From contig OY997588.1 of assembly GCA_963921825.1 (NCBI GenBank), positions 155,683,618 through 155,747,617 on the forward strand: DNA of 64,000 bases, given 5' to 3'. Position numbers and translations under genes: made by a program. The notes below the pieces were generated by a model. It was not told the DNA's origin. It did not search any database and saw only the letters and a program-made list of their open reading frames with translations. Of the stretch, positions 37,036 through 46,412 are shown piece by piece. Numbering within the stretch: the stretch's first letter is position 1; each line of letters begins with the position of its first letter. Source of the DNA: Erodium maritimum. Taxonomy: Eukaryota > Streptophyta > Magnoliopsida > Geraniales > Geraniaceae.

Positions 37036-38706
37036 ATGAAACGCTCTCAAAAAATGAATGGATGGAAGTTTTCTTCCGGTGATAGTGAGGGAGATCCGTT
37101 TCCTTTTGTCTCCTTTTGTTCAACTCACTTGTTACTGTACCGTGACTATAGATCCATCTGCAATCCTAGTGTTATGAAGATGGACAGTCCGATCAAGCAT
37201 CCGGCCAACTCGAAGCATAGCCGTCCAGTCTGCGTTTAGGTCGTGAAGCGCTCCGAACTGAGCAAGATGAAGAGGCGTTCTCGTGGACCTTCATCCACGA
37301 TGTATCGGAACCCCGAAGTTCCTTCTTCTGCTGTGAATCGATCACCCAAACCCAGTGTAGGTGTGATATTGGGCGAACCTGTTGTGGGTCGTGGCCCTTC
37401 ATCAGCAAAGCACCGGTCAGCCACTACGGGTGAAGGCACGGGTGATATTCTGTCGGAGTTTGGTCCAGCGGCTACGTCAGTACCTGGATTGGCGGCTGCG
37501 AAAACAGGGTCTGTGGATGCTCTGTCGACGGAGATTGGAACAGAACCGGTAACAGGTACTGCTCTGTTTCTTCACAATCTAACGTACGGGACGACTTCGG
37601 ATTGGTTTCGGCAGACGTTAGGTTCCTTTGGAGATATTGTCACAGTAAAAATCCTTAGAAGGTTGTCTCGAAAAGGTTACGTGTTTGGCTTTATCGAATT
37701 CAAATCGGAGGAGGCAGCGCTGCAGGTAATCAAAGTGTTTAACGGTTTCAACTTCAAAGGACATGTACTGTTTGTGGCTTTTGCTCGCCCCGGCTCAGGC
37801 AAAATTCGAGATGCCCCTGCTCGGAGCTTAGGAGATGAGTGTTCTTCGGATCGTCGTCGGATGAACAGTGAAGCCGGAAAATAGAGCACGTCGAAACCAG
37901 CGAGATCTGCGGAGTTGCTCGTAACAAAGCCAGATTCTGCGATTCCAATTTCGAATTTGAGTGATTCTCGCGATTCCAATCGTGATCTCAGGGATTTGAT
38001 ATCGGATCAGGATGGAAGTATTGCACGCGGCGAGGATTCTTCGATCGCACGCGTTCCAGGCGGGACTGATGGCTCGTTGGGCGAGGGTGGGCTGACAATT
38101 GGGCCTGTGTTGGTTAAAGGTGTGCAGGCCCAATTGAGTCTAAGCGCAGGTCAGGAGGTCCACCCGGATTCGGGCCTATCAGTTCCTGGACACCGTTCCC
38201 CAATCCGTTAAGAGCCACGATTGGCTGCTGTTCTTAATCGGCTTGAGACTGATTTGGGTCCGTTATCGGGTACTCAGATTAATTCTCGGGTTGTACCGAT
38301 TATGGAATTTGGGTTTAACGGTAGTCCGTGGAAGGACTCCTTGTTAAGACCGTTGTTTCCTGGGGTTGAGACAAAGAGACGTGGACGCCCAAAGAAGGGG
38401 CAGCCGAAGGCACGAGTGCAATCTGTTGTTGTTTATCAGACAAGAGCCAAGACTTCGGCTGACAAAGGAGACAAATTGGGACGTTTCACTGTAAGCTTTG
38501 CCAAAAAGGATGAATCTGGTAATTGGAGTTACAGCTCGAAGGTTGGTAAAAGGGTTGTTAATCTTTGCTCTTTAGCGCTCGAACAGCACAACAAGGTTGT
38601 CGAGGGTATAAAGGACGTGGATTACGTGGAATCGACTTCGGAACATGCTTTATATCCAATTTCGGTCTCTAATAGGTTCTCTTGTCTGAATCCGAATAGG
38701 AATTAA
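37036..38706 (+). pseudogene. RRM/AT-hook ORF1 protein of retroposon E, nonsense-interrupted
   Basis: A single frame can be read from ATG 37036 to TAA 38706 (about 556 codons) with only three internal stops: TAG 37237-37239, TAG 37882-37884 and TAA 38209-38211. There are no frameshifts. In order: basic N-terminus (KRSELSKMKRRSRG); an RRM at about 37555-37795 (RNP2 LFLHNL, RNP1 YVFGFIEF, last strand GHVLFVAFARP); a low-complexity linker with NRDLRD and RDSNRDL; VLNRLETDLGPL; MEFGFNGSPWKDSLL; the AT-hook KRRGRPKKGQ; VVVYQTRAKTSADKGD; GRFTVSFAKKDESGNWSYSS; and the C-terminus SNRFSCLNPNRN. Decay by point nonsense alone suggests a fairly young copy. The protein is probably not made. Confidence 0.85.
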
Positions 38707-38809
38707 GCAAGGTGTTATGTTGAACGCTTGTTCGGTTTCTATTTCTCTGTTAGCTCTATGGAGCTGTATTAGTCTGAGGAAAAGGTCGATTTGGATCTTT
38801 TCTTGCTTT

Positions 38810-38829
38810 GTTTTAAATTCTTTTAAAAC
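38810..38829 (+). other. 3'-terminal hairpin of retroposon E
   Basis: GTTTTAAA/TTTAAAAC (8 bp) with a 4-nt loop, about 32 nt before the poly(A). The upstream hairpin (38778-38802) pairs GAAAAGGTC with GATCTTTTC through one G-T pair. Confidence 0.7.
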
Positions 38830-40220
38830 ATTGATCAATAAACAATTTCGCCTATAAAAAAAAGTATGTCAAAACCGGAAAAAAAAGTGAAAAAAATTAT
38901 TATCAGGTTAAAACATGCATTGAGAATGAGAATACGCATACCCACTATTTTTAGGCCAATCCGAGTTCGTTAGGTCAATGAAAATGAGATTTTTCGGTTT
39001 GTCACCGTTTTGGGCATACTATAGTATGTCAGAACCGGCAAAAAAGTGAAAAAAAGTATTATCGGTTTAAAACATGCATGGAGAATGAGAATATTCATAT
39101 ATAAGCATATCCACTATTTTTAGGTCATTCCGAGTTCGTTAGGTCAATGAAAAAAAGATTTTTCGGTTTTCACCGTTTTCGGCATACTATAGTATGTCAG
39201 AACCGGCAAAAAAGTGAAAAAAATTTATTATCGGGTTAATACATGAATAGAGAATGAGATTATGCATATCTACGCATACCCACTGTTTTTAGGCCAATCC
39301 AAGTTCGTTAGGTAAATGAAAATGAGATTTTTCGGTTTTTACCGTTTTTGGCATACAATATATAGTATGTCAGAACCGGAAAAAAAATGAAATTTTTTTA
39401 TTATCGGGTTAAAACAAGCATGGAGAATTAGAATATGCATATATACGCATACCCACTATTTTTAGGCCAATCCGAGTACGTTAGGTCAATGAAAAATAGA
39501 TTTTTCGGGTTTTCACCGATTTCGGCATACTATATTATGAAAGAACCGGAAAAAAGTGAAAAAAATTTATTATTGGGTTAAAACATGCATGGAGAATAAG
39601 AATATGCATATCTAAGCATACCCACTATTTTTAGGTCATTCCGAGTTTGTTAGGTCAATGAAAAAAAGATTTTTCGGTTTTTCACCGTTTTCGGCATACT
39701 ATAGTATGTCAGAACCGGAAAAAAAGTGAAACAAAATTATTATCGGGTTAAAACATGCATGGAGAATGAGATTATGCATATCTACGCATACCCACTATTT
39801 TTAGGCCAATCCGAGTTCGTTAGGTAAATGAAAATGAGATTTTTCGGTTTTTCACCGTTTTCGGCATACTATATATAGTATGTCAGAACCGGCAAAAAAG
39901 TGAAAAAAAAGATATTATCGCGTTAAAACATGCATGGAGAATGAGAATATGCATATATACGCATACCCACTATTTTTAGGCCAATCCGAGTTCGTTAGGT
40001 CAATGAAAATGAGATTTTTCGGTTTTTCACCGTTTTCGGCATACTATATATTATGTCAGAACCGGCAAAAAAGTGAAAAAAAATTATTATCGCGTTAAAA
40101 CATGCATGGAGAATGAGAATATGCATATCTACGCATACCCACTATTTTTATGCCAATCCGAGTTCGTTAGGTCAATGAAAATGAGATTTTTCGGTTTATC
40201 ACCGTTTTCGGCATACTATA

Positions 40221-42000
40221 TATTTTTTTATAAGAGAAATTTTATTAAGCAAACGTTCTACAAGAAAGTAAAATGATGCAAGAAAAACAATCCTTAAAAG
40301 TACCTTTTCCCCAAACCGATACAAGCAAAAAGTAAACTAATAACAGAAAGAACAGGAAAGCAAACTAAACAGAGAACCGCCCTCCTTGCCTACTTCCTAT
40401 CCGGATTCAGGCAGAGAAATCTATTAGACACCGAAACAGGCGTGGAATTTCCTGAAAACGCTTCCGGACTAACCTCATTCTCGCAATCCTCGACTTCCTC
40501 CTCAACTTCAACACCAACAATTGAGGAGTTAACAACAACCCTTTTCACACATCGCTTGCTAAAGCTCCACGTTCCATCTTTACATTGTTTAGCAATATCG
40601 ATAGTGAAACTTCCCGACTGACCTCCTTTATCAGCCGAAGTTTTGGCTCTTGTCTGGTAAAAAACAGTTGGAGGAACTAACAGTTTTGACTGCCCTATTT
40701 TGGACGGCCTCGTTTCTTTGGGACTTGTACGGGGATACTCTTTTTATTCAGAAGAATGTCTTTCCACGGGCTTCCATCAAGATCCACAGAAGTACCTTCG
40801 TCAACTACCATTGCAGGTAATGTAACCCCAGACATCTTTTTGGCTTGCGTACCTGTCAGGCCAATCTGAACTTGAGTTTCCACTGGTCCATCTTTAGCCG
40901 AGTTTAAAACCTCAAGCCCTCTCGGGGGAAAGCCCTCAACTGAAGTCAAATCTGAACCAATGCGTTTAAAAATGTCGAACAACCTCGGATCACTGGTTGA
41001 CTTCTGGACCACTGGGCCTGGGCCACCACTTGGCCCAATTGCTGCATCAACATGTGCTGCTAATGGATTAACCGGGCCTGGTTTTGGCCCAATTACCCCA
41101 CAGCCCACACCAGATACAACTCCTCCACACAGCTCTTCTTCTTCGCACGCAACCTGATTATGCGTGGGCTTGGCATTTGGATACAAATAATTGGGATTGT
41201 CAACAGATGTTGTAATCGCGGAGCGTGATTTCTGGGCCACCGAGATATCAGTTCCACCATCAACGCGAAAGGAATCCAATCCATCCGGAACGCTCGGAGA
41301 TGGGACGACGCTCTCGCCGGCCGTAATTTCGACGGTGATCGGATTGTCCTTGGTCGAAATCAATCCCTCACCTGACCCTTCACGACTGTTGCCCAACAAA
41401 ACACCATCCGGACGCGAAAGCCCCATGGGATCATCGATATTTGCTGCCAGACGAGATGCTCTGTTTTCCTCATCTGAGCCGGTCGCCGGAGCTCGAGGAC
41501 GGGCTATGGCCACGAACAACACATATCCGTTAACTTTGAGCCCATTAAGACTTTCCACGACTTCAATCACTGCAGACGACGTCGCTAATGTAACAAAGCC
41601 GAAGTATCTTCCTCGTCTGTTCGCGCGTCTCAAAACAGAGCAAGCGGAGATCGATCCGAAGGTGCCAAACACAGTACGCACCCAATCTTCAGACGTCTCA
41701 AAGGGAAGGTTATGGATGAATATCTCACGGGAGGGGATATGGAGGCATGTATCAGTCGGCTCGACATGAACAGGAAGCAGAGCACCGGTCTTGGGCTTCG
41801 CAGACTTCTCCTCCGACACCGTCTCAGAGGTCTTGCCTGCAACCGGATCTGGTTTTAACCCTCCACCAGTCGCCCTTTTCCCCTGTTTCCGACGAGAAGG
41901 AACTTCTGTCCCAGCCCCTTCCCTATTCCGTGTCTTCCTCGATCTACCTTCGACGCCACCCTGTCCAGTTCCTGCCACAATGTCGTTCACCACCACCACA
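40221..42000 (-). mobile_element. Retroposon F: near full-length, opposite orientation at the same palindrome
   Basis: A 1.78-kb minus-strand insertion in the reversed satellite block, so its orientation relative to the monomer is opposite to A, B, C and E. Left flank ...GCATACTATA (40211-40220), right flank TAGTATGTC (42001-). The joint therefore lies in the palindrome CATACTATAGTATG, which is identical on both strands. Any target duplication is at most about 3-4 bp. It has a T-run (40222-40229), a terminal hairpin (40255-40273) and an upstream hairpin (40281-40310). Subfamily A/D/F. Confidence 0.88.
40390..41999 (-). pseudogene. RRM/AT-hook ORF1 protein of retroposon F
   Basis: The frame is open from satellite (42089) through to 40695. 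The element-encoded part begins about NDIVAGTGQGGVEGRSR. There is a basic region (PSRRKQGKRA); an RRM about 122-198 counted from 42089 (RNP2 IFIHNL, RNP1 RYFGFVTL, last strand YVLFVAIARP); a variable linker; RLFDIFKRIGSDL; DGSPWKDILL; KSIPVQVPKKRGRPK; then TAG (40695-40697), where relatives have a lysine codon. Beyond the stop the homologous tail continues in a shifted frame (FYQTRAKTSADKGG, GTWSFSKR, SNRFLCLNPDRK) to TAG at 40390-40392. The lysine codon AAG to TAG would be one base change. It looks recently inactivated. Confidence 0.85.
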
Positions 42001-42863
42001 TAGTATGTCAGAACCGGCAAAAAAGTGAAAAAAATTATTATCGGTTTAAAACATGCATGGAGAATGAGAATACGCATATCTAGCCACACCCACTATTTTT
42101 AGGCCAATCCGAGTTTGTTAGGTCAATGAAAAAAAGATTTTTCGGTTTTGCACCGTTTTCGACATACTATAGTATGTCCGAACCGGCAAAAAAGTCGAAA
42201 TTTTTTATTATCGGTTTAAAACATGCATGGAGAATGAGAATATGCATATCTACGCAGACCCACTATTTTTAGGCCAATCCGAGTTTGTTAGGTCAATGAA
42301 AATGAGATTTTTCAGTTTTTCACCGTTTTCGGCACAGTATGTCAGAACTGGCAAAAAAGTGAAAAAAAATCATTATCGGGTTAAAACATGCATGGAGAAT
42401 CAGATTATGCATATCTATGCATACCCACTATTTACAGGCCAATCTGAGTTCGTTAGGTAAATGAAAATGAGATTTTTCGGTTTTTCACCGTTTTCGGCAT
42501 ACTATAGTATGCCAGAACCGGCAAAAAAATGAAAAAAGAATATATTATCGGTTTAAACCATGCATGGAGAATGAGAATATGCATATCTACGCATACCCAC
42601 TATTTTTAGGTCATTCCGAGTTCGTTAGGTCAATGAAAATGAGATTTTTTTTTTCAGTTTTTCACCGTTTTCGGCATACTATAGTATGTCAGAACAGGCA
42701 AAAAAGTGAAAAAAAATTATTATCGGTTAAAACATGCATGGAGAATGAGAATATGCATATCTACGCTTACCCACTATTTTTATGCCAATCCGAGTTCGTT
42801 AGGTCAATGAAAATGAGATTTTTCGGTTTTTCACCGTTTTCGGCATACTATAGTATGTCAGAA

Positions 42864-43541
42864 GAAATTACAATAGTCAATATTTCATGTCATTATACCC
42901 AACTGATGTTATGGTGAAACCCAAACACTCTCGCCGGAGGTACACCGACAACCTTGTTGAGTTTGCTGGGTTCTGTTCTTGTTTGATGGCGCTTTACAAA
43001 GACTTTAGTGCTCTTGTAGTCCCGATAAAGCCACGCCACAAGGTTCACTCGGGAGATGGCGAGCAGGAGGAGCTGCGACGTCGGGGGTCGAAGCTCAGGT
43101 CCGAAACAAAGAGGCCGGATCCAGCTGCAAAGAAGCCGGATTCAGAGACCGTTCCTTTGAACGATGGAAGGAGGCCGGATCCAGTTGCAAAGAAGCCAGT
43201 TTCAGAGACCGTTCCTTTGAACGATGGATCAAAGACCAACGAAGTTGCCATGGGCAGAGCAGTGGCTCGTCGTCGACCGATCCAATATGAGGTGAGTGCC
43301 ACGGAGCTTTACATTCGCAACCTACCGTATCCCCTGCTGGAAGAGTGGATTCGAGAAAAGCTATCTGAATTTGGCGAAGTTAGCTCTGTTTCACTGGTGA
43401 AGAAGGCGAACAGGGCATGGTGCTTCTTCGGTTTTGTTCGGTTTTCAACACCGTTAGCTGCATCCCGAGCTCTTGAAACACTACATGGGTTTCAGTTGAA
43501 GGGTCATATCTTGTTCGTGGCTCTCTCTCGGCGGCGTATTG
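42864..43541 (+). mobile_element. Retroposon G: 5' part with RRM, 3' end lost at the array edge
   Basis: The 5' junction lies in satellite after AGTATGTCAGAA (to 42863). This is within 2 bp of the 5' junctions of A, B and E, so the same site and orientation are implied. ATG at 42911 starts MVKPKHSRRRYTDN; a basic region follows, and then a 60-bp tandem duplication (two copies of RPDPxAKKPxSETVPLNDG, about 43111-43230). The RRM is at 43297-43535 (RNP2 LYIRNL, RNP1 CFFGFVRF, last strand HILFVALSRRR). The element breaks off after this strand and joins a copia fragment. Linker, AT-hook, 3' UTR and poly(A) are missing. It closes the satellite array on the right. Confidence 0.8.
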
Positions 43542-43804
43542 TTTATGACTTGCTTGTGCATTTGGTCCTCATCTCACTTTCTGCACACTATGGTCAGTTT
43601 ATAGTTAGCTATAATACTTATAAGGACAAATGGACTCTTAATGAGCTCATTTCTCATTTTGTGCAAGAAGAGGATAGGTTGAAGCGTGAAAAGACTGAAA
43701 GTGCTCATGTTGCAATGACCTCAATGGGCAACAAAAGAAAGAGGATTAAGGATAAGGTAATTGTAGTGGGAAGTTCACATTTATACAGTGATTCTGGTAA
43801 ATAA
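42911..43804 (+). pseudogene. Chimeric open frame: RRM ORF1 fused to copia Gag
   Basis: The RRM frame of element G stays open across the breakpoint (about 43541) into 80 codons of copia Gag (LLVHLVLISLSAHYGQFIVS, the UBN2-type Gag region). It stops at 43802-43804. An in-frame join of an RNA-binding domain to a Gag fragment could be chance, since one in three random joins keeps frame. There is no sign of expression in the sequence. It is described as a pseudogene because both parents are truncated. Confidence 0.6.
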
Positions 43805-44183
43805 GAATGACTAATCATACTTCTCACCATTTTCTTAAGAATTTTGTTTCGCCTCTCCGCGACACCATTCATGCGAGGTTGCCCTTGCATGGTGTATTGC
43901 GAGACGATTTCACACACCTCTAGGAATTTAGCAAAGGGCAAGTATAAATGTGAACTTCCCACTACAATTACCTTATCCTTAATCCTCTTTCTTTTGTTGC
44001 CCATTGAGGTCATTGCAACATGAGCACTTTCAGTCTTTTCACGCTTCAACCTATCCTCTTCTTGCACAAAATGAGAAATGAGCTCATTAAGAGTCCATTT
44101 GTCCTTATAAGTATTATAGCTAACTATAAACTGACCATAGTGTGCAGAAAGTGAGATGAGGACCAAATGCACAAGCAAGTCAT
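43545..44183. repeat. 242-bp perfect inverted repeat of copia Gag (foldback)
   Basis: The arms 43545-43786 and 43942-44183 are reverse complements with no difference that I can find. A 155-bp spacer separates them. The right arm lies in the native copia frame on the minus strand; the left arm is the inverted copy joined to element G. A transcript through it would fold into a long hairpin. Complete identity means a very recent origin, or conversion, or an assembly artefact. Confidence 0.92.
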
Positions 44184-44577
44184 CAGACAGATCAAGCTTG
44201 AGCCCCATAAGATTTGAAGCGATGTTAGACATCTCCATAATGTACTCCCTTATGTTTCCTTTACCCTTATACCTCATCTGGACAAGGTCAGCTAAAAGCT
44301 TGCTTGTCTCAGCTTTTTCGTTCTTTGCAAAACGACATCTCCATACCGCCCTTGAATGTTTCTAGGACGCACTACGTTGGATCATCATCAGACTTAGGCG
44401 ATCCGAGCGCTCCCACTTCTCAAAGTTCACCTTATCCTAAGTGGAACTTTTATCCGTAAGAGAAGCAGGTTGTTCAAACCTTATCACTTAGTCTAAATCC
44501 ACACAACCGGGAACTAACAGAATGTTATCTTTCCATCTCCTAAAGTTTGTGCCGTTAAGCACAAGAATTGAATTCAT
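43787..44577 (-). pseudogene. Copia gag-int relic
   Basis: On the minus strand, ATG at 44577 starts a Gag-like reading (NSILVLNGTNFRRWKDNI). It passes through several stops and frameshifts to the UBN2-type region (44277-43942, IREYIMEMSNIASNLMGL, LVHLVLISLSAHYG). It then jumps directly to an integrase C-terminal core fragment (QYTMQGQPRMNGVAERRN, 43941 down to about 43800). The zinc knuckle, protease and most of integrase are deleted. RT and RNase H are absent. Confidence 0.8.
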
Positions 44578-45833
44578 GTTGGCAGTGATATTAGCAGCAG
44601 ATAGTAACTATCAATACATAACAAATAAATACATAAGCTCAAACATTGAAAATAATGTTATAACACATTAAGAATAAACAAACAATTCTCATGTGATACA
44701 CAATTTTCAATCAACCGAAGTGATGAGCCCATACAACCAAGATACCTAACACAACATTAATGTCTATCTTTGGATAGAATCATTAATTCGTAAGTGGTAC
44801 TCTTGCACGCAGAAATCAAGTGCTGACGATAAATTCGGTCAAATAACATCCTTCCTTTGGGCCGGTATGTTATCCACATGAAAACTTTACAATCGTCACA
44901 CACCATTCCCACACGTGTATTCATTGTTCGGCCAATCAATGACCTTCCTTTGGACCGATGCATTGACCGCATGAACAATGAACACACACATTCCGTTATT
45001 TTAGAATAAATAAACCTACACACAAGAGGTTACTTTGGCAACTTTATGCGCCGATCTACTCATTTAAAATAGGGGACAAAAATAATATAAGTAAGTGCCC
45101 AAAACTGATTTTTTTTTTTGATATCAATATCAAAAGTGAAATTTTTTCAAACACTTACTGATCAGATATATGAATCAAATATACAGTACCAGTATCAATA
45201 CACATAAATACAGACATATTAACAATTCAATATATATCACAAGTGGTCACTGTAATTATCATTCACATATATCACCACACGTGTATTCATTGTTCGGCCA
45301 ATCAATGACCTTTCTTTGGGCCGAGCATTGACCGCATGAACAATGAACACACACATCCCATTATTTTAAAATAAATAAACCTACACACAAGAGGCTACTT
45401 TGACAACTTTATGCGTCGATTTACTCATTTAAAATAAGGGACAAAAATGATATAAGTACGTGTACAAATCTAAAATTTTGATATCAAACATCAACAACTT
45501 AAAATTATTTTAAGCACTTACTAAATCCATGAAGTAAATCATGAATGAACCTTACACAATCAAAACTCAATAGATTTCGGTCCACACATAACCAAATTAA
45601 CAATATATCAGTTATGCAAATCAACCAAGGTCATGAGCAACAAACCTTAAAAGAAAACCTACTGTGACAAAAAATGTAATATAAGCTCATACTTAAAATG
45701 ATATTCAGAAGCACATGTATAGTTTTGAAAGCCAAAAGTAAAAACAGAAGTTCATGCCTTTTACTTTTATAAAGATTCCACGTGAGCTATTCAACCATTC
45801 AAAAGCCATATCTTGCACAGGCATATACCTAGG
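44578..45833 (-). mobile_element. Copia leader region with an internal ~370-bp-spaced direct duplication
   Basis: Non-coding, between the gag relic and the nested hAT MITE. A block of about 190 bp (TGTATTCATTGTTCGGCCAA ... CATTTAAAATA) occurs at about 44914-45100 and again at about 45284-45466, with substitutions and small deletions. It is probably part of the untranslated leader of the same copia element, whose LTR and PBS lie further right. Confidence 0.55.
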
Positions 45834-46404
45834 TAGGGGTGGGCATTGGGTGGTTAACCACCCAATGGAATCCTTTACGAACTCAATCCGATATTACCGG
45901 TTTGACATATCTTGGAATCAGTCCCAAGCCAAAAACCAACTTTTTACAGTAAAACCAATCTGTCCACTAACCGGTTGGTTAGTGGTTTTAACCAACCAAC
46001 CACTTTACTACATGTAAGTACAAATTTAGATACCAATAACCATACAAATATTTATATTTCAAGCCAAAACATATTACTACATTCTCCAAAACAAAAGAAA
46101 AATTGCATATAAGTCATCGTGTTCTATGTTAGTAATCCGATGACACAAAAGACTGCTCATGGGTCATTCATCTATATCAGATCAGTGGTTATTATGAAGC
46201 CACGTGTATATGATGAACAATACCGGTTTGATTGGTTAACCGATGGTTTGGCGTTTCAAGAACCGACAACTAACCGTTAACTTTTCGGTTTGATCGTCAA
46301 GAACCCGCAACCAACCGTCAACTTTCCGGTTTCAGGTTTTCCAGTGCGGTTTCCGGTTGGTGGTGGTTGGTTTTAGCGGTTTCGGTTTTTTTTGCCCACC
46401 CCTA
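45834..46404. mobile_element. hAT-type MITE nested in the copia relic
   Basis: A 571-bp element with terminal inverted repeats TAGGGGTGGGCA / TGCCCACCCCTA, flanked by an 8-bp duplication with one mismatch (TACCTAGG at 45826-45833, TACATAGG at 46405-46412). The inner sequence is rich in GGTTAACC and CGGTTTCGG-like words and codes for nothing. Eight-bp duplications and this terminus are typical of hAT elements. Confidence 0.88.
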
Positions 46405-46412
46405 TACATAGG

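Larger units (their letters stand above)
37016..38862 (+). mobile_element. Retroposon E: full-length ORF1-only element in the satellite
   Basis: A 1.85-kb insertion flanked by AGTATGTCAGAACC (37002-37015) and AGTATGTCAAAACC (38863-38876), a 14-bp duplication with one mismatch. In monomer terms this is the same site and the same orientation as elements A and B. The 3' end has hairpins at 38778-38802 and 38810-38829, AATTTCGCCTAT and a poly(A) of 8. About 145 bp of 3' UTR follow the final stop, and there is no room for EN or RT. It is the B/C/E subfamily (WSYSSKVGKRVV, CLNPNRN). Confidence 0.92.
22587..42863 (-). repeat. Satellite array, right block (reversed monomers)
   Basis: The same ~169-bp monomer as 8479-22585 but in the opposite orientation, so CATACTATAGTATG is followed by TCAGAACCGGC. 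It is interrupted by retroposons C with D nested inside (24767-26130), E (37016-38862) and F (40221-42000), and it ends against element G. Divergent monomers and small deletions are common, but 32160-36590 contains near-identical blocks, so amplification is continuing or recent there. Confidence 0.97.

Noticed and set aside
15421-38876. The insertions being one retroposon amplified together with the array
   Set aside because: They differ in length, 5' truncation point, subfamily, orientation and stop codons, and their flanking monomers are not copies of each other.
8479-42863. CRISPR-like or microsatellite reading of the array
   Set aside because: There is no constant repeat with unique spacers. 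The whole ~169-bp unit repeats head to tail with drift, which is a satellite. The genome is a plant.
8479-42863. CENP-B box or telomere-type repeats
   Set aside because: No CENP-B box consensus and no TTTAGGG tracts are seen in the monomers.
8551-42917. Many open frames of 60-130 codons repeating MENENMHIYAYPLFLGQSE and similar
   Set aside because: They are translations of the satellite monomer on one strand. They appear on the minus strand left of 22585 and the plus strand right of it, follow the array's orientation, and have no independent start context or codon constraint.
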